From Nautilus pompilius (Eukaryota; Mollusca; Cephalopoda; Nautilida; Nautilidae), in assembly GCA_018389105.1 (NCBI GenBank), contig JACATO010001433.1:79501-143500 (forward strand): a DNA stretch of 64,000 nt. Reading direction: 5' to 3'. This document shows positions 10,171 through 23,200 of this stretch, in pieces; the first letter of the stretch is position 1, and the number at the start of each line of letters is the position of its first letter. The notes under the pieces were generated by a model that saw only the letters and a list, made by a program, of their open reading frames with translations, ran no database searches and had not been told where the DNA came from. The translations under genes were made by a program, and so were the position numbers.

Positions 10171-13100
10171 GCAGGATCTCAGGTTTCGTTGGAGCGAATG
10201 GCGAGGCCGGAAACACCCCCCCTCTTTTAAAGGAGGGGGTACTGTTTTTTAACAATTTGAAATTTCGGTGGAGAAAGGCAGCCAATAAAGTGCGCACTCC
10301 TAATTCTCATAATCTCTGAATTGGGGGGGGGCAATAAAACAGCGCGTTTCTATCGCCTGCGCGGCGTACTGCTGGGTCGTGCATTACCCGCCATACTTTT
10401 GTCGGTCGGCTGGCTCTCTCTCTCTCTCTCCCTCTGGTGGTGGCGGCGGCGGCTGGCGTCACGACGACTTCTCTCGGCGAATACCACGTGAAGCAGCTAG
10501 TCTCCCCTTGCCGGGCAAATAAAAGTGCCGTAAAAACGGCTATAAACATCTCCGTCTCAACTCCCAGCGGATTAATATTACCACTGCCGTCCAATAAAGT
10601 ACGCGTCGCGTACGTCGCACCTGCAAAGATCGGTGTATCACGTGTCACTACACCAGAGAGCTGAATATATATTTGGATAGCGGTTTTATGTCGTGTTGCT
10701 GATTTCTGAATTCCGTCTGTTTACTTGGATGTAAAGGATCATAACTTCTGTAACATTACCGAAAAACATGGCCTGCAACCGTGGGGACGATGTCGCGAAC
10801 GTTTTAGGGGAAATAAATCATGACATTCGCTTAATACCTGTTTCCTTTTCAAGGCGTATAGCGAACCTTTAAAAAGAGACCCAACCAAAACTGGGAGTAT
10901 AGTTGGTAGTATTACTTATAATAATTTTCAAGAAGCGATTATTTGACGCCACACTCCTCGTTAATCATTATTATTTGTAGACTATTATTTAAATTGCATT
11001 GATATCTTAAGCTTAGTCGTCTAAGGATAGCGTTTTTTTTTTTTGTGCAGTGCAAAGCTCCATCACGATCCTCTTAAAATTGAAAGTAATCCAAGTACCA
11101 GAGCGAGGCAAAACTAAAGGTCGATATTTTTTTGCTGTGAACTGAACCATTCCCTGAAGAAACAAAGCCTGCTGATAAGTTTGATGGCGACTGATGGCCC
11201 TTCCTGGTGGCCGTGTTGTTTATCTACATCTCAAGCCGAACCGGTCTAAATCTACGCTCCGACGACTTTCGCTTGCCGCCAAGGTCGCGGGAGGGATGGC
11301 AAACTGTCATCAGCCTCGTCCAGCAGTCGGTGACGTCATTAGAGCCACACACCCCCCGCCGCGAACAATTTTCCCGGCATCCCTGACACGAGTTAGCACC
11401 GCCACCTCCCCCAAAAGGAGAGAAACCTACCAGTTATCGCCATCGCGACCCGACAAACAAATTAATTTTTGTATCGTCCATCATTATCGTTGCCTCGGTC
11501 CCGGCCGGTTTCACGGTTTGGCTTAGGATTCGTCCGACCTCTTTTCGCTCCTTCGCTTCTCTGGAAAATAGTTAAAAAGGACGACATCGATGTGGGCGCT
11601 TGCCTCTTGCATCACGATCCAGACATACCTGACAAGGCATCCTGGACAATAATAAACAGCTGAACGCTGTACTTCACCTGTAAACACTTATGACGTGTAC
11701 ACATCTATTTTCCACCTTCTCCACCGGAGAGCTTTAAAGTCGCCCAATCAGGTTATAAAAACCTATCGGCCATATCGATTACTGACAATTTCTGTAAATA
11801 AATGATATAGATAAAACAATTATAAAGATATTTTTGAATAATGAATAAATTAAATATTTTTTTTTATTTTTAATTAGCGGGCCATTTTGTTTTTAGGGAA
11901 GTTCGCGCGAGTAAATGGTGCTGAGGTCGGAAATTTGGTTAGTCTGCATTTGCTGCACACCCATTGTTGGGTGGATTGAAAGGGCTACGTTTTCTTGGGA
12001 TTTATGCTCAACGGGACGATGGCCGAAAGGTTCCTCTGACTCTCTAATTTATTCAGTTGTTTTCTCTTTCGTGGCCCCTATGAATTTTCTTTGGGCGTTC
12101 AGCGCAACACCAACAACAACAAACAGCAACAACAACAAAAAGAAGCTACATCGCATCTTATTTGTGAATCGGCGGATGAAGAAATCGGAACTTATCTAGG
12201 TACTAATTTGTGGTTAGTAGGGGGGCCGCCATTACGTATAAGAAGCAAAATTTGAGTAAAAAATAAATCGATGAGGCCGGACGACTATTCCTGAAGTACG
12301 TTTGTGCGACTGTTCACCAGGAGTAGAAGCGAGGCTGTTGCTCCCTACTATTTGTCAGGCCGCCCGTCGTCTTTTCAATTACGTGGACATGAATATTCCG
12401 TTTGTAATTATGCGTCTTATTCCTCTATCCTGACGTTTTCCTTACTGGTATTCAGTATTCTTCTGTATTTCTTTTCAGAAATTACTCCTTATCAGTCGCC
12501 AGTACGCCGCAAAGTTTGCGGATGTTTCGGTGAAATGTAACTCCTTCCCATAAAGATTGCACACTTCCTCGGAATTGTCTTCTGTTTACTATTCCACACC
12601 GATCCGTGGTGTCTCCGTGGCTTGGTCCGCCATACATAATACGTTCACGTGCATTTACCGATTAGCTCCAGTCTGCGATTATTCCACGCGCGTCTTTATC
12701 GGCCGTCAGTTTTCGCGATTCCCTTTGAAGTGTAAAACCCTCTGGAGTCACCTACCCAGGAGTTGAAACCTGGATCTTCTCTATATAATGAAGTTTATAT
12801 TAATATTTCTAAAGCTGCTTAACAATCGGGGAACCCTCGTGCCGTGCCAGAGAGGTGCACCAAAATGAGCCGCCGGGGCCCGACCGGGATTCTAACTCTG
12901 CTCCTTCACCATGGCAGCCGTCATTTAACCCGCTAGTGAGATCTCGGCTGGAGTACTTTACACCTGGCGCTTTCTAATCCGCTGATATGCATCAGTACCA
13001 CATCCAAGGATCAACGTATCGAAGCGTAGATGTAGAAGCTTCCCCGCCCGCCCGCAACAAAAGAAATTTCTGTTTTAAACTGATTTTGCTGAGTGGTCTA

Positions 13101-16100
13101 CAGGTGGTTTCAACCCACCTTCGAGGAGGAGGCCGGTAGATGGCGCCGCGCGACAGCCCACACAAAGTACCGAAAGACAGCTTGTCATCAGCCCACCGGT
13201 GGCCCTCGCCATGGCCAGGCGTTTTGTAGGCGGTGGCGATAAAAGAACGAACGTTGATCGCGGTTGAAAAAATCGCTGTAAAGACCCCTAGTTGTGTGTG
13301 CGCGGCGGGTATTGGAGAACACTTTCCGGCGCATGAAATATCAGCACTTCCGGGGGTGGGGGTATGCTAGTTATATCGAGTTCTGAGGGTACCGTTCTCC
13401 TTGGGAAGCTGTCACGTGGTTCCAAGTCGACGTATGGCGTAGGCCGTTTTACGTCAGCGGGACCTCGGTATAACTCTTTCCTGCTATCGAATTACCCGCT
13501 ACTGTGATTCGTTTTCCCCCTTTTTTTCTTTTAAAAAGGGGAAGCTATAGTTGGAAACGAAAATATAAATATAAGCGGAAACTATAAGGCAAGCACAATA
13601 ATTCAATGAGGAGAGACATGTGCATACTTTAGCGCCCCCCCCAAAGGACGTCTTTTCTACAGGACATACTAATTACTACCTTTCCTACATAATGTCACGT
13701 AAATACCATATGAAGACGGCCCCCTTTTCGCCTTCTATATCACTTATTAAAGAGGAAGTAAGGATGAATTTTCAATCAGGTCTTGTCACGCGGAAGTGAC
13801 GTCCATGAATTATAATCGATTGCAGCATTTCCAGTACGATGCTATACTGTTAACAGAATATCAGCGAGGCGTACGTACTATGCAAAGGTTAACCTTCTTG
13901 AGTTGTAAGCCCAATAGGGGGGCCCCTCTGACGTCACATGTAGGTAAACAAGTAGAATGCACGCAGAGATATCGCCTGTAAACGGTGTCAAAGGTCGGAA
14001 TATTTCTTGTCGGTAAAATAAATCTCATAGCCTGTTGCCGAGTCCTTTTTTGAAATCTTTCACTTTCTATAAAGATGGAAGTAACTTTTATCTAAGGGAA
14101 GTTTTATAAGCGGAACAGCCATGCTTAATGTACTTGGAAAATTGGAATAAAGAGTGTAAGTTGGACATCACTTGTACATTTCCGTTCAGGTTCGGACCTC
14201 CCTGTGCGGGTCTTCGACTCTCGTTGATTTGTCTTTCCCCCCCCCCCTCACGCACGTATGTAGATTACATAACCCTTTTTTTTTTTCTGTGGTATCCCCC
14301 CCCCCATTAACTGAAAGGAATCTGTTTTGGCCATACGGGACAGTCAGTCCCCGAGCTTAATCTCGCCAGTTTTTGGCAGTTCTTGGCAGCCCTGCCCTGC
14401 TCATTGTAAAATAATAAGTCGAGGAGGAATTGGTCTGGCACCCACCGTTCTCAAGTGCGTCGTCGAAGCCGCCATCGGAGACCGAGAGGAAGTCACGGCT
14501 GTTAACGAACAACCGTCGTCTCTGAGTGATGGCATCCGACCTCACGGCGAGGTGATAGCGGTTGGGGATGATGATGGGAGGTGTGTGGAGGGGGGGGGTC
14601 GCACATCAACACCATTAAATATACATAAGGTAAATGACACGTGGCCGAACAGATCAGAGCTTGGGTAATTATCCGCATCACGGTGTTTGCATACTTTCCA
14701 GATTTTTCTCCTCGTCCTACCACCCCGCCCTCCACATCTTGAGGCCTCCGAAGTATCTCAGAAGTTCGATAGGACCGTTGCTGTATACCGTTTTCATTTC
14801 CCTTCTCTCCAAATATATAGATTTTTTTTTAAAAATGTAGTTGTTTTATAAAATATGGGAACAATAATGAAAACAAACAAAAATATATATAATAAAATGA
14901 AAAGAAAATGGTCTTGTCGGGTAGGTCTGGAGAACCATTAGTGGTAATGGTAGTCAGTAGTATATTTCAAGTGGAGGTAACTCGTCGCTGACTGGAGGTA
15001 GGTGTTGTACAGAGCCCGCCTTGCCTCGTTTCAGTTTTTTTCCTTATTCGTCTTAATGAAGCTGATTAAAAAAAAAAACAAAAAGGTGGCGCTCGGCGAG
15101 GGGTTCCGGCGCCGACCGGAAGCCGACGAGGAGAGATCTGGTCGCGCAAGTCAAAACAGCTCAGCCGTTTCTTCTACTTTCCCTCCCCTCGGCCTGGTTC
15201 CGCCGCGCGGTCGGTTCGAAGCCTCGTCGCCGTCGCCGGCGTTAGCCAGTCGTCTTCGCCTTGCCCACTACTACCAGCGGGGCGTCGCGGGTAGGTTATC
15301 CACAGAGCCAACCAGTTGCGAATGTCTTCCTGAAATCCGGGCGAGACGTGCAGAGATACCTTTTTTTTAGAAATTCGTGATTCTAGCCACGCTTCCGGCT
15401 CCGTGTGGAGATTTTAGCGCGGTAGCATTCGCGCTAATGTGGCGATTTTTTTTTTTTTTTTGCCTTTGTCGTTTTGTCAAATTTAATAAAATTATCTCAA
15501 ATATTAGAAATAAAAGGACAAGTAAACGATTCTCCCAACCCCACCTCTCTGCACTTCAGATGGCGCATTACAGATCGAAATTAAGAAGATGACGGATTCG
15601 CCAGCGAACTTCCAAGGCGACGTTGTACGTCTGGACTCAGGTTTTACCCACGGTTCAGACTCCCATTTGCTTCTATCAAAATCATAATAATGCTAAATCG
15701 CTGGTACATTTAAATAAAATCCAGTCGAATTCTCTCACCTCTTGGCAACCCCTTACACCGACAAGCTTAAAGGGGGGGCTACAATGGGCCCCTTTCATCG
15801 CTGTTAGGTAATGACGTGCAGATTATTTGGTAAACTGAAAGAACGAGAGGTATCTCACAAAGGGCCGTCTACCCGCAAAGTCAATGGACACCCCTCTCCC
15901 CTTAATCGCCCAAGAATGCTGGAGGAGATTATTTTCTTCTGCATTGACGCTGGGAGGAAAGGTGTTTTTTTTTTTCTTTTTGTCTATCTGGGCGAAGACA
16001 TTTCCTAAATCAGCTAATTAAATAATGTTCACTGATCCGGAAACAAAAGGTATCTATCTATCTCTCTTTTCTTTAATGTCCGTTAAGGGGTACCGAGCTG

Positions 16101-16130
16101 TCTTGAAGAGCATCACGGGAAACTCGGCGT
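10171..16130. other. Long non-coding stretch, no gene recognised
   Basis: Unique sequence with scattered simple repeats: (CT)n near 10412-10431, a CAACAACAA run near 12108-12137, and C11 at 14237-14247. Isolated TGACGTCA sites are at 11331-11338 and 13929-13936. Frames such as 11194-11526 and 15002-15370 have no recognisable motif and compete with other frames. No upstream Wnt exon (with the conserved CxxxF...WNC block) was recognised, although one is expected somewhere upstream of 26110. Confidence 0.4.
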
Positions 16131-16351
16131 CATCTCTCCCTCTCTCTCTCTCTCTAGTACTGTCGGCATCTCTCTCTCGCTCGCTCTCTTTCTGTACTGT
16201 CGTCATCTCTCGAGCCTCTCGATTCTGGTACTGTCGTCAATCTCTCGGCTCTCTCTTTCTGTACTGACGTGATTCTCTCTCTCTACTAATGATGTCATCT
16301 CTCCTCTCGCTCTCTCTCGTACTGTCGTCAATATCTCTCTCTAGTACTGAC

Positions 16352-16390
<39 letters not shown>

Positions 16391-16858
16391 GTACTGTCGT
16401 CATCTCTCTCTCTCTACTACTGACATCATCTCTCTCTTCTAGTACTGACGTCATCTCTCTCTCTCTCGCTCTCTCTTTCTGTACTGACGTCATCTCTCTC
16501 TCTACTACTGACGTCATCTCTCCCTCTCGCTCTCTCTGTACTGTCGTCATCTCTCTCTCTAGTACTGACGTCATCTCTCTCTCTACTACTGACGTCATCT
16601 CTCCCTCTCGCTCTCTCTCTGTACTGTCGTCATCTCTCTCTTACTACTGACGTCATCTCTCTCTCTCTCGCTCTCTCTCTCTTTCTGTACGTCGTCATCT
16701 CTCTCTCTCTCTACTACTGACGTCATCTCTCTCTCTCTCGCTCCTCTCTCTTCTGTACTTGTCTTCATCTCTCTCTCTCTCTTACTACTGACAATCATCT
16801 CTCTCCTTCTAGTACTGACGTCATCTCCTCTCTTCTCTCTCTCTCTCTCTCTCTCTCC
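16131..16858 (+). repeat. CRE-minisatellite array 3 (with TGTCGTCA variants)
   Basis: About 22 units in which CTCTCTCT-type spacers alternate with (TAG/TTTCTG)TACTGACGTCATC. Nine cores are exact TGACGTCA. Six or so carry TGTCGTCA instead, and the others are single variants (TGACGTGA, TGACATCA, TGTCTTCA). CRE and TGTCGTCA units often alternate from about 16340 to 16720. Overlapping minus-strand frames 16353-16598 and 16595-16798 are encoded by the repeat. Confidence 0.9.
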
Positions 16859-19430
16859 CCCAAACTTAATGAAGTCGGTACGAAACGAACTAGTCGATTA
16901 CATTTATATGTGAGCATAAGTGAAAAAATGTACATCTTTACAGTCGGCAGCCTAATTTACGATTTCGGTTTTGTGGTGTATCTTTCTTTTTAAATCACTA
17001 CCCCCCCCACCCTCCCACTTTCCTCTGCCATGGCTCCGAACAACTAACTGGTTCACCGTGGGACCGGTCCGCGGACCCCCTGCGCGACCAGTGTCTCACA
17101 GGACATTACGTGAACCGCCGAGTAAAAGGAAAAAAGTAAATTGGATTTCCGCACAAGTGGGCGTGAATAGAGATCAGCGTTTGACCTGGCAGCACCCCCG
17201 TTCCACTAGGGTACATCTGGAATGGCAATAATTAAGACACGGCGGCGAATTGTAAGCCGGATGGCAAAATAGTGAGAGGGACCCTGGAGCTGAGAAACTT
17301 TCGAGAAATAAATACATTTAAAAGCAACCTTTAAGGGTACTCTCTGTTCTCCTCGCCTAGAACTTTATGGAAATGTCCCCCCCCCCACCCCGGTCTATGG
17401 AACCTGTAGATTATGTTTTATAAACCGGATGACCAAAGCCTGCGACCCCTGGCTCGTCGTATGTAGGTCAGGGTCGAACGAGTAAGTAAATAGGTGGTGG
17501 TGATGATGATGCATGCGTCCTGGAGAAAGAACCGCGAATCAACACACAGCCGGGTGGTGTATTGAGACTGGCGCCCATCCGACGACCCGTGGTGAGGCGT
17601 ATGGGCGGGGCCACGACCGACAAACGTGCGGTTCGTTATTACAGGAAACTAAGTGGCCCCTAGTCGGGGAATCACAAAATAAACGGGTAGAGCGAAGAAT
17701 ATTTAATAATAATTAAAAAAAAAACGGTGTCTTTGTACCGGCCGGCCCTTTGTCGAGCCGGGCCGCTCTTCTAACGGAAACGGGGTTTCTATAGCAACGC
17801 GACGCCGCAATCTTCGAAGACAAAAGGAGAGTTAATTTAACGCCCCGAAATCGCAGATTTGGCGGAATTGATGGAATTACGGGGGATCAGAAGGAATAAG
17901 GAAAAGGTTGCGAATTTTGTCTGAAGGGGAAAGTAGAAAAGAGAGAAAGAGATGAATCGGGGATGACTCCATATCTAATGAAGGCGGGAACGAGAGAGCT
18001 GTCGGTGGTACAAAAGAGGCATTTTGTCGTCTGCAGATTTAGTGTTCAGTGTGTGGCGCTGGGAAGGGGGCCGGAGGGGCAGATCAGCGAAAGGGCGATT
18101 CACCCCGGTACGGTTGGAGAGAAGGGGGTGTCATGGTGCCAGTCGGCCAGGAGCTACCAGCGGAATATTTACCACGAGTGCCCGGAAGAGGAAGCCCACG
18201 TGACCGGGCGGTGAAGAAGAGCGAGCCCAGGCCAACCGGCCCCCCTCAGCCTACTCCCGCCCCCCCCGCCGCCCACGTTAATAAATAAAGCAGTCGGACA
18301 CAAGAGTTCGCTCGGGATGGATTACCGGCGATGCTCATTAAAAGCGGCGCTGGGAACCGCATCGAAAACTAGTTCTCTACCCCCCCTCCCTCCCCGGAGA
18401 CTCTGTTCAAGCGGTAATGGCTTTTTGGCCATCTTCCGCTGGATGGGAAGTTGCCCATACTTGTTTTGTTTTTGTTTTTTTAATGGCCAGATCATAAAGA
18501 ACGAAACTCCATCTTTAATTGGCATTATTCCCACCAGGGCCCGCCACGAACCTTTAAGCGAGGAACTACCCTAACCCGGTGCTGCCGGCTTTTATGGATT
18601 TCTCAGAGCAACATTAGACTTTCTAGGTCCGGCGTGAGTACGGATGACGTACAATAAATCAAAGAACGACAACCGCAGAACACCTGCAGTTTGGTCGCGG
18701 TGGTGCCCATTCCGGCTGGAGAGCGAGCAGTGTGAATATGTTGGTAGCAAATCTAGTTCTGCTGGTGACCTTGACCGGGTGACCGACCCACTCCGCCTCC
18801 CTCGCGACGAGGAGTAGGAAAGCGGCTTCATTGTGTGGCTAGCCGAATTCTTGCTCTACTTTTCTTCTCACGGTCGTTTTATTTTTTTAATGCGCCGACT
18901 GGAAGAATCCCTTATTGCTGTTGTTGTTCATCATTTCACGCCCTGGACAAATTAAACTATTAACTGACTCGTTAAAAAAGAGCCTGTCTCAACATCTTTC
19001 CCGGCTCTTACTGGTTGGTACAGGTTATCCGAGTCGAACGTGGAATTTACTCGACGTTTACTGATCGAGTAAAGTCGAGGGCTTCGACCACAAAGAAAAA
19101 CGTTTGTTTTCGGACATCTGTTAGGAGGGTTTTTTGCTTCGTCTCTCGTCTGGTTGGGGTGGGGTGTGTGTGTTGTGTGTGTGTGCAGAGCCAAACAGGA
19201 AGTGGGGGTAGGCCCCGCAAACAATGTGATACAAATTCTGTTGTTGCTGCTATGTTACCGATCTGGGTTTAAATGTTATCCAAACAAGACAAAACAATGG
19301 GCTGGCCATTTTCATCCTTTTCTTAAAATGTATTTTTTGGCGGATCTGGCCGCATTTTCCGGGTTTTTTGTTGTTGTTTTTTTTTGCTTCGCACTTATCG
19401 AAACGATAAGAGTAAAGTATTCGTGCGTGC
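16859..19430. other. Non-coding stretch between arrays 3 and 4
   Basis: GC-richer unique sequence with several short C runs (for example 17001, 17378, 18380) and a (GT)n-like run near 19164-19184. The small frames at 17963-18288 and 18952-19272 have no recognisable domain. I see no gene. Confidence 0.4.
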
Positions 19431-20235
19431 GTGAGAGAGAGAGAGATGTGACGTCAGTACACAGACAGAGAGAGATATGGAGTGATGTGACGTCAGTACA
19501 CAGACACAGAGGGAGATGGAGAGAGAGATATGTGACGTCAGTACAGAGAGAGATGTGACGTCAGTACACAGACAGAGAGAGATGGAGAGGGAGAGATGTG
19601 ACGTCAGTACACAGAGAGAGATGGAGAGAGAGATATGTGACGTCAGTACAAAGAGAGAGGGAGAGATGTGACGTCAGTACACAGACAGAGAGAGATGGAG
19701 AGGGAGAGATGTGACGTCAGTACACAGAGAGAGGAGAGAGAGAGATGTGACGTCAGTACAGAGAGAGATGTGACGTCAGTACACAGACACAGAGAGAGAT
19801 GACATCAGTACAGAGAGAGAGATGGAGAGATGTGACGTCAGTACACAGACACAGAGGGAGATGGAGAGAGAGATATGTGACGTCAGTACAGAGAGAGATG
19901 TGACGTCAGTACACAGACAGAGAGATGGAGAGGGAGAGATGTGACGTCAGTACACAGAGAGAGAGGGAGAGATGTGACGTCAGTACACAGACAGAGAGAG
20001 ATGGAGAGAGACATGTGACGTCAGTACACAGACAGAGAGAGATATGTGACGTCAGTACAGAGAGAGAGATGGAGAGATGGAGAGATTGACGTCAGTACAC
20101 AGACAGAGAGAAATGGAGAGAGAGGACATGTGGACGTCAGTACAGAGAGAGAGATGGAGATATGTGACGTCAGTACAGAGAGAGAGATGGAGAGATGTGA
20201 CGTCAGTACACACAACACACACACAGACAGAGAGA
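19431..20235 (-). repeat. CRE-minisatellite array 4 (largest, inverted orientation)
   Basis: The array reads as (GA)n, then GATGTGACGTCAGTACA, then CAGACAGAGAGAG on the plus strand, the reverse complement of arrays 1-3. I count about 20 exact TGACGTCA, one TGGACGTCA and one TGACATCA. Units come in a short form (GTACAGAGAGAGATGTGACG) and a long form with ACACAGACAGAGAG and GATGGAGAGGGAGAG inserts, in irregular alternation. Frames at 20046-20369 and 20021-20289 are produced by the repeat. Confidence 0.93.
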
Positions 20236-23200
20236 GAGAGTGTGTTTCTTCCCCTCCCTCCGGGCAAAGTTTCCATTCGGGCGGACTAAGCGGAAGGACG
20301 TACGTGTGTGTTGCTAGTAATCAATTACCTCAACCCCCCCGTCTCTCTTACTTTGGAAAAAAACGTTAGAACAGGCGAGATAAAGGAGACGGAACCCCGC
20401 GCCACGAGTTCAAAGTGACGCCCAATTATCGTCGGTGTTTTTGTAGTTGCACCAGCGCCAATTACGCCGGACAGACGAGAGGCCGTTCCCATAGACGCCG
20501 CTACCGGCGACAGGACACGAACGAGTCGGCACGGAGTAAACTTTCGGCCATTCACGCCGCCTGTCCGAATCCGTCGAAACCCCCCCTCCACCTTTTCATA
20601 CCTTTGAACAAGGGCGGCTTTGATATCTCGGGGTGCGTGGAGGGAGGCTTCAGTGCGGCGTGCGGTCCACCGCCACACGGTGTAGCAGCCATCATTGTGA
20701 GGGTGACTGTCGACGCTCGCGCAGTAGCCAGCGACACGCTCCGCTGGAGAAACACAGGCGCCCTCTATTAGACCAGATACGTAATTACGATTTGATGACA
20801 TAAGAGGGCACCTGTAGGCGACCCGCGGTTAATTTACGGTAGAGGAGGACCCCCCTCTCTTTCTTTCTCTAATACCTGTCCTTTAAAGCATTTTATTTAT
20901 TTATTTTTTTTTAAAAAAGAAAAAGAAAAAGAGGGACCCAGCCGGCGGGATAATATTGTCGTAAAGTGATTGGGGGCGTCCATTTACCTATCATGCGTAG
21001 GCACCAGTTATTAACTTCCATCTTTCAGTTTTCGTCGTTAAGGGGTACACTGAAAAGCGGCTGGTTGGTTGCCTGCCTGCTGTCCGCGATTCCCGGCTCA
21101 TAATACCGGGCTCGCCGACGTGGAATGGCTATTTGACGCCGGTAAGCATTTAATAATGTGTACCGGGGCGTTATGCAAATCACTGGCGTGTAATAGGGCT
21201 GCGTAATATTATAAGCGATGTAAGCCCCCCACGTCGCGGACAAGCAAAGTATCTTTCAGCATTTAATTATAGGCCCAGGACGCATGGCCGAGAGGGAATT
21301 AATAGAGCGTGCATTAAACAGAAAGATAAGTTGTGGTGGGGGGAGGGAGTTTCTGCCGTAACCCTAACTTACTTCACTCCTCTCCCCTCTGTTTCTTTGC
21401 GCTTGACAGCCTCGTGTGTGTGTGTGTGTGTGGAGGGGCCTTAAAATGTAGACGATAGCATCGCGTACGTTTTTACCGCCATTTAAAGACGCGAGGCTCG
21501 CACGTGAGTGTGGCTGACAGTACTGGGCTTCTCCTCCACCCCTTTATTTTACCTGAAGACCGGGGTTAGGGTCATTTATATCTTTAAAAAAGGAGGGGGC
21601 GAAGGAATTCCTAAAACCACGAGCGGACATTTTTACAAAAATGCATCTATTCACGATCCAAGGACGGACGGACGTTACAGGTGACGTAAGCAGGTGGCTC
21701 CCCCTGGTTCCGTGACGTATCGACGTATCCTCGAGCCGGCGTAAACTTTCTTCTGTAACCACGTGACACTTTGAAATTGTTTTTTTTTTTTTACGTGTGT
21801 GTGTGTGTGTGTGTGTGGGGGGAATCTGCTTTGTGTAACGGCTCGGCCGTTTCTGTTTCGCTACCAATGTTGATAACTCGCCTTTGTTATGACGTGAGAG
21901 AAGATAATTAACGACAAACCGCCGGGTTTTTGATAAGGACGGTGCCCGCGGCGCTTTACGGGGTTATCGCCCTTCCACGCATTTTCGGCCTGCGGTATTT
22001 CGTGCGCCTGTTCCGAAGAAGGAAGGGTGGAGAAATAATGATGGAGAGATTTTATCGGCTGCCTGGGCCATCCGTCTGGGTGTTGAGTCATCTGGCGATA
22101 GGCGAGGCGGAGGGGCAATTTCTCTAACAGCAGGAATCGCCCTCTGGTTTATTTCAAACGATGGCGGGTACGCGCCCGTTATTAGGCTGGTGATCGGGAT
22201 ATTCCAGAAATCTCTAATACGTCACCAATACGCTGATGGAAAAGCATTGACACCGAAAAATATCGTTCTTCAGTTCCCAGCCCTCCAGGTTCAAAGCCGA
22301 GCCAGTTGGCTTTGTTCTAACAGTAGTTGTTCGCACAACACTCTGAGTTAACTCCACCTCCTCGACAACATCCCGTCTGCAATAACCAACTCCTATGAAG
22401 GCAATAACGGTTGACCTCAGGTGCCATTTTCACCTATAGGAAAAAAAACAAACAAACAAACATTCAGTATTTAGCTTCATCACATAAACATCGTATGAAC
22501 TAGCAATTATTTTAAATGGTGGAAAGAAGCGTTAACAGATGAACACGATAACGCCAGGGTTTCGGTGTGAAATAAAACTTAGCATTAAAAAAAAAAACAA
22601 ACAAACCGCTGGGTGTCCATATTAGCGGTCAGGTTTTGAAGTGCTGACATCACAATTAGCCGTTTATGTGTTGGCGCACGGCTTAGCAAATAAAATTTTC
22701 TTATTTTTTTTTTTATTTTGCAGAGGTAAGGTATTTTCATTTAGAATTAAATGTTTGGAAAAGCAGGTGCTGGTCGTCTTGGTAGGGCGTGCTCATGATT
22801 TTGAACGCCAGTGTATATGTGCTTTGTCGTGGTCGCTCGTACGGAGAGATGGGCTGAAACAAATGGTCCACTTCCAGGCGGTTCGCTCCTACTCCACCAA
22901 ACTTGGCTTGTCGTTACAGCCCCCCCACCCCAGCCTAACTCTCCCCATTTTTATTTACACTGAAGCAAAATCCCTGTTTACCTTATCTATAATCGCTGAC
23001 ACGGAGACCAGAAACACCATACATCTCCCGGCATCCATTTGACATTTATTCGGTATTGTGGTTCTTTATGGCAGCCATTACCGACAAAGCAAAGTCTACT
23101 CCCCTCAGTGCGTCGCACAAAAGCCCCTCCTCCTCCTCCTGCTGCTGCTGCTGCTGCTACAGATGGAGGGATTACGGAGCCCGTTCATCGTCTCGTGGCG

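Noticed and set aside
19446-20369. Overlapping frames of MTSVQRER-type peptides on both strands (also at 9807-9995, 16353-16798, 27351-27681, 57640-57834)
   Set aside because: They are translations of the TGACGTCA/GA repeats; the repeat has no stop in some frames. No independent coding signal.
20325-20801. Opposing 158-codon and 118-codon frames
   Set aside because: They are shadows of each other in GC-rich sequence and neither has a recognisable domain.
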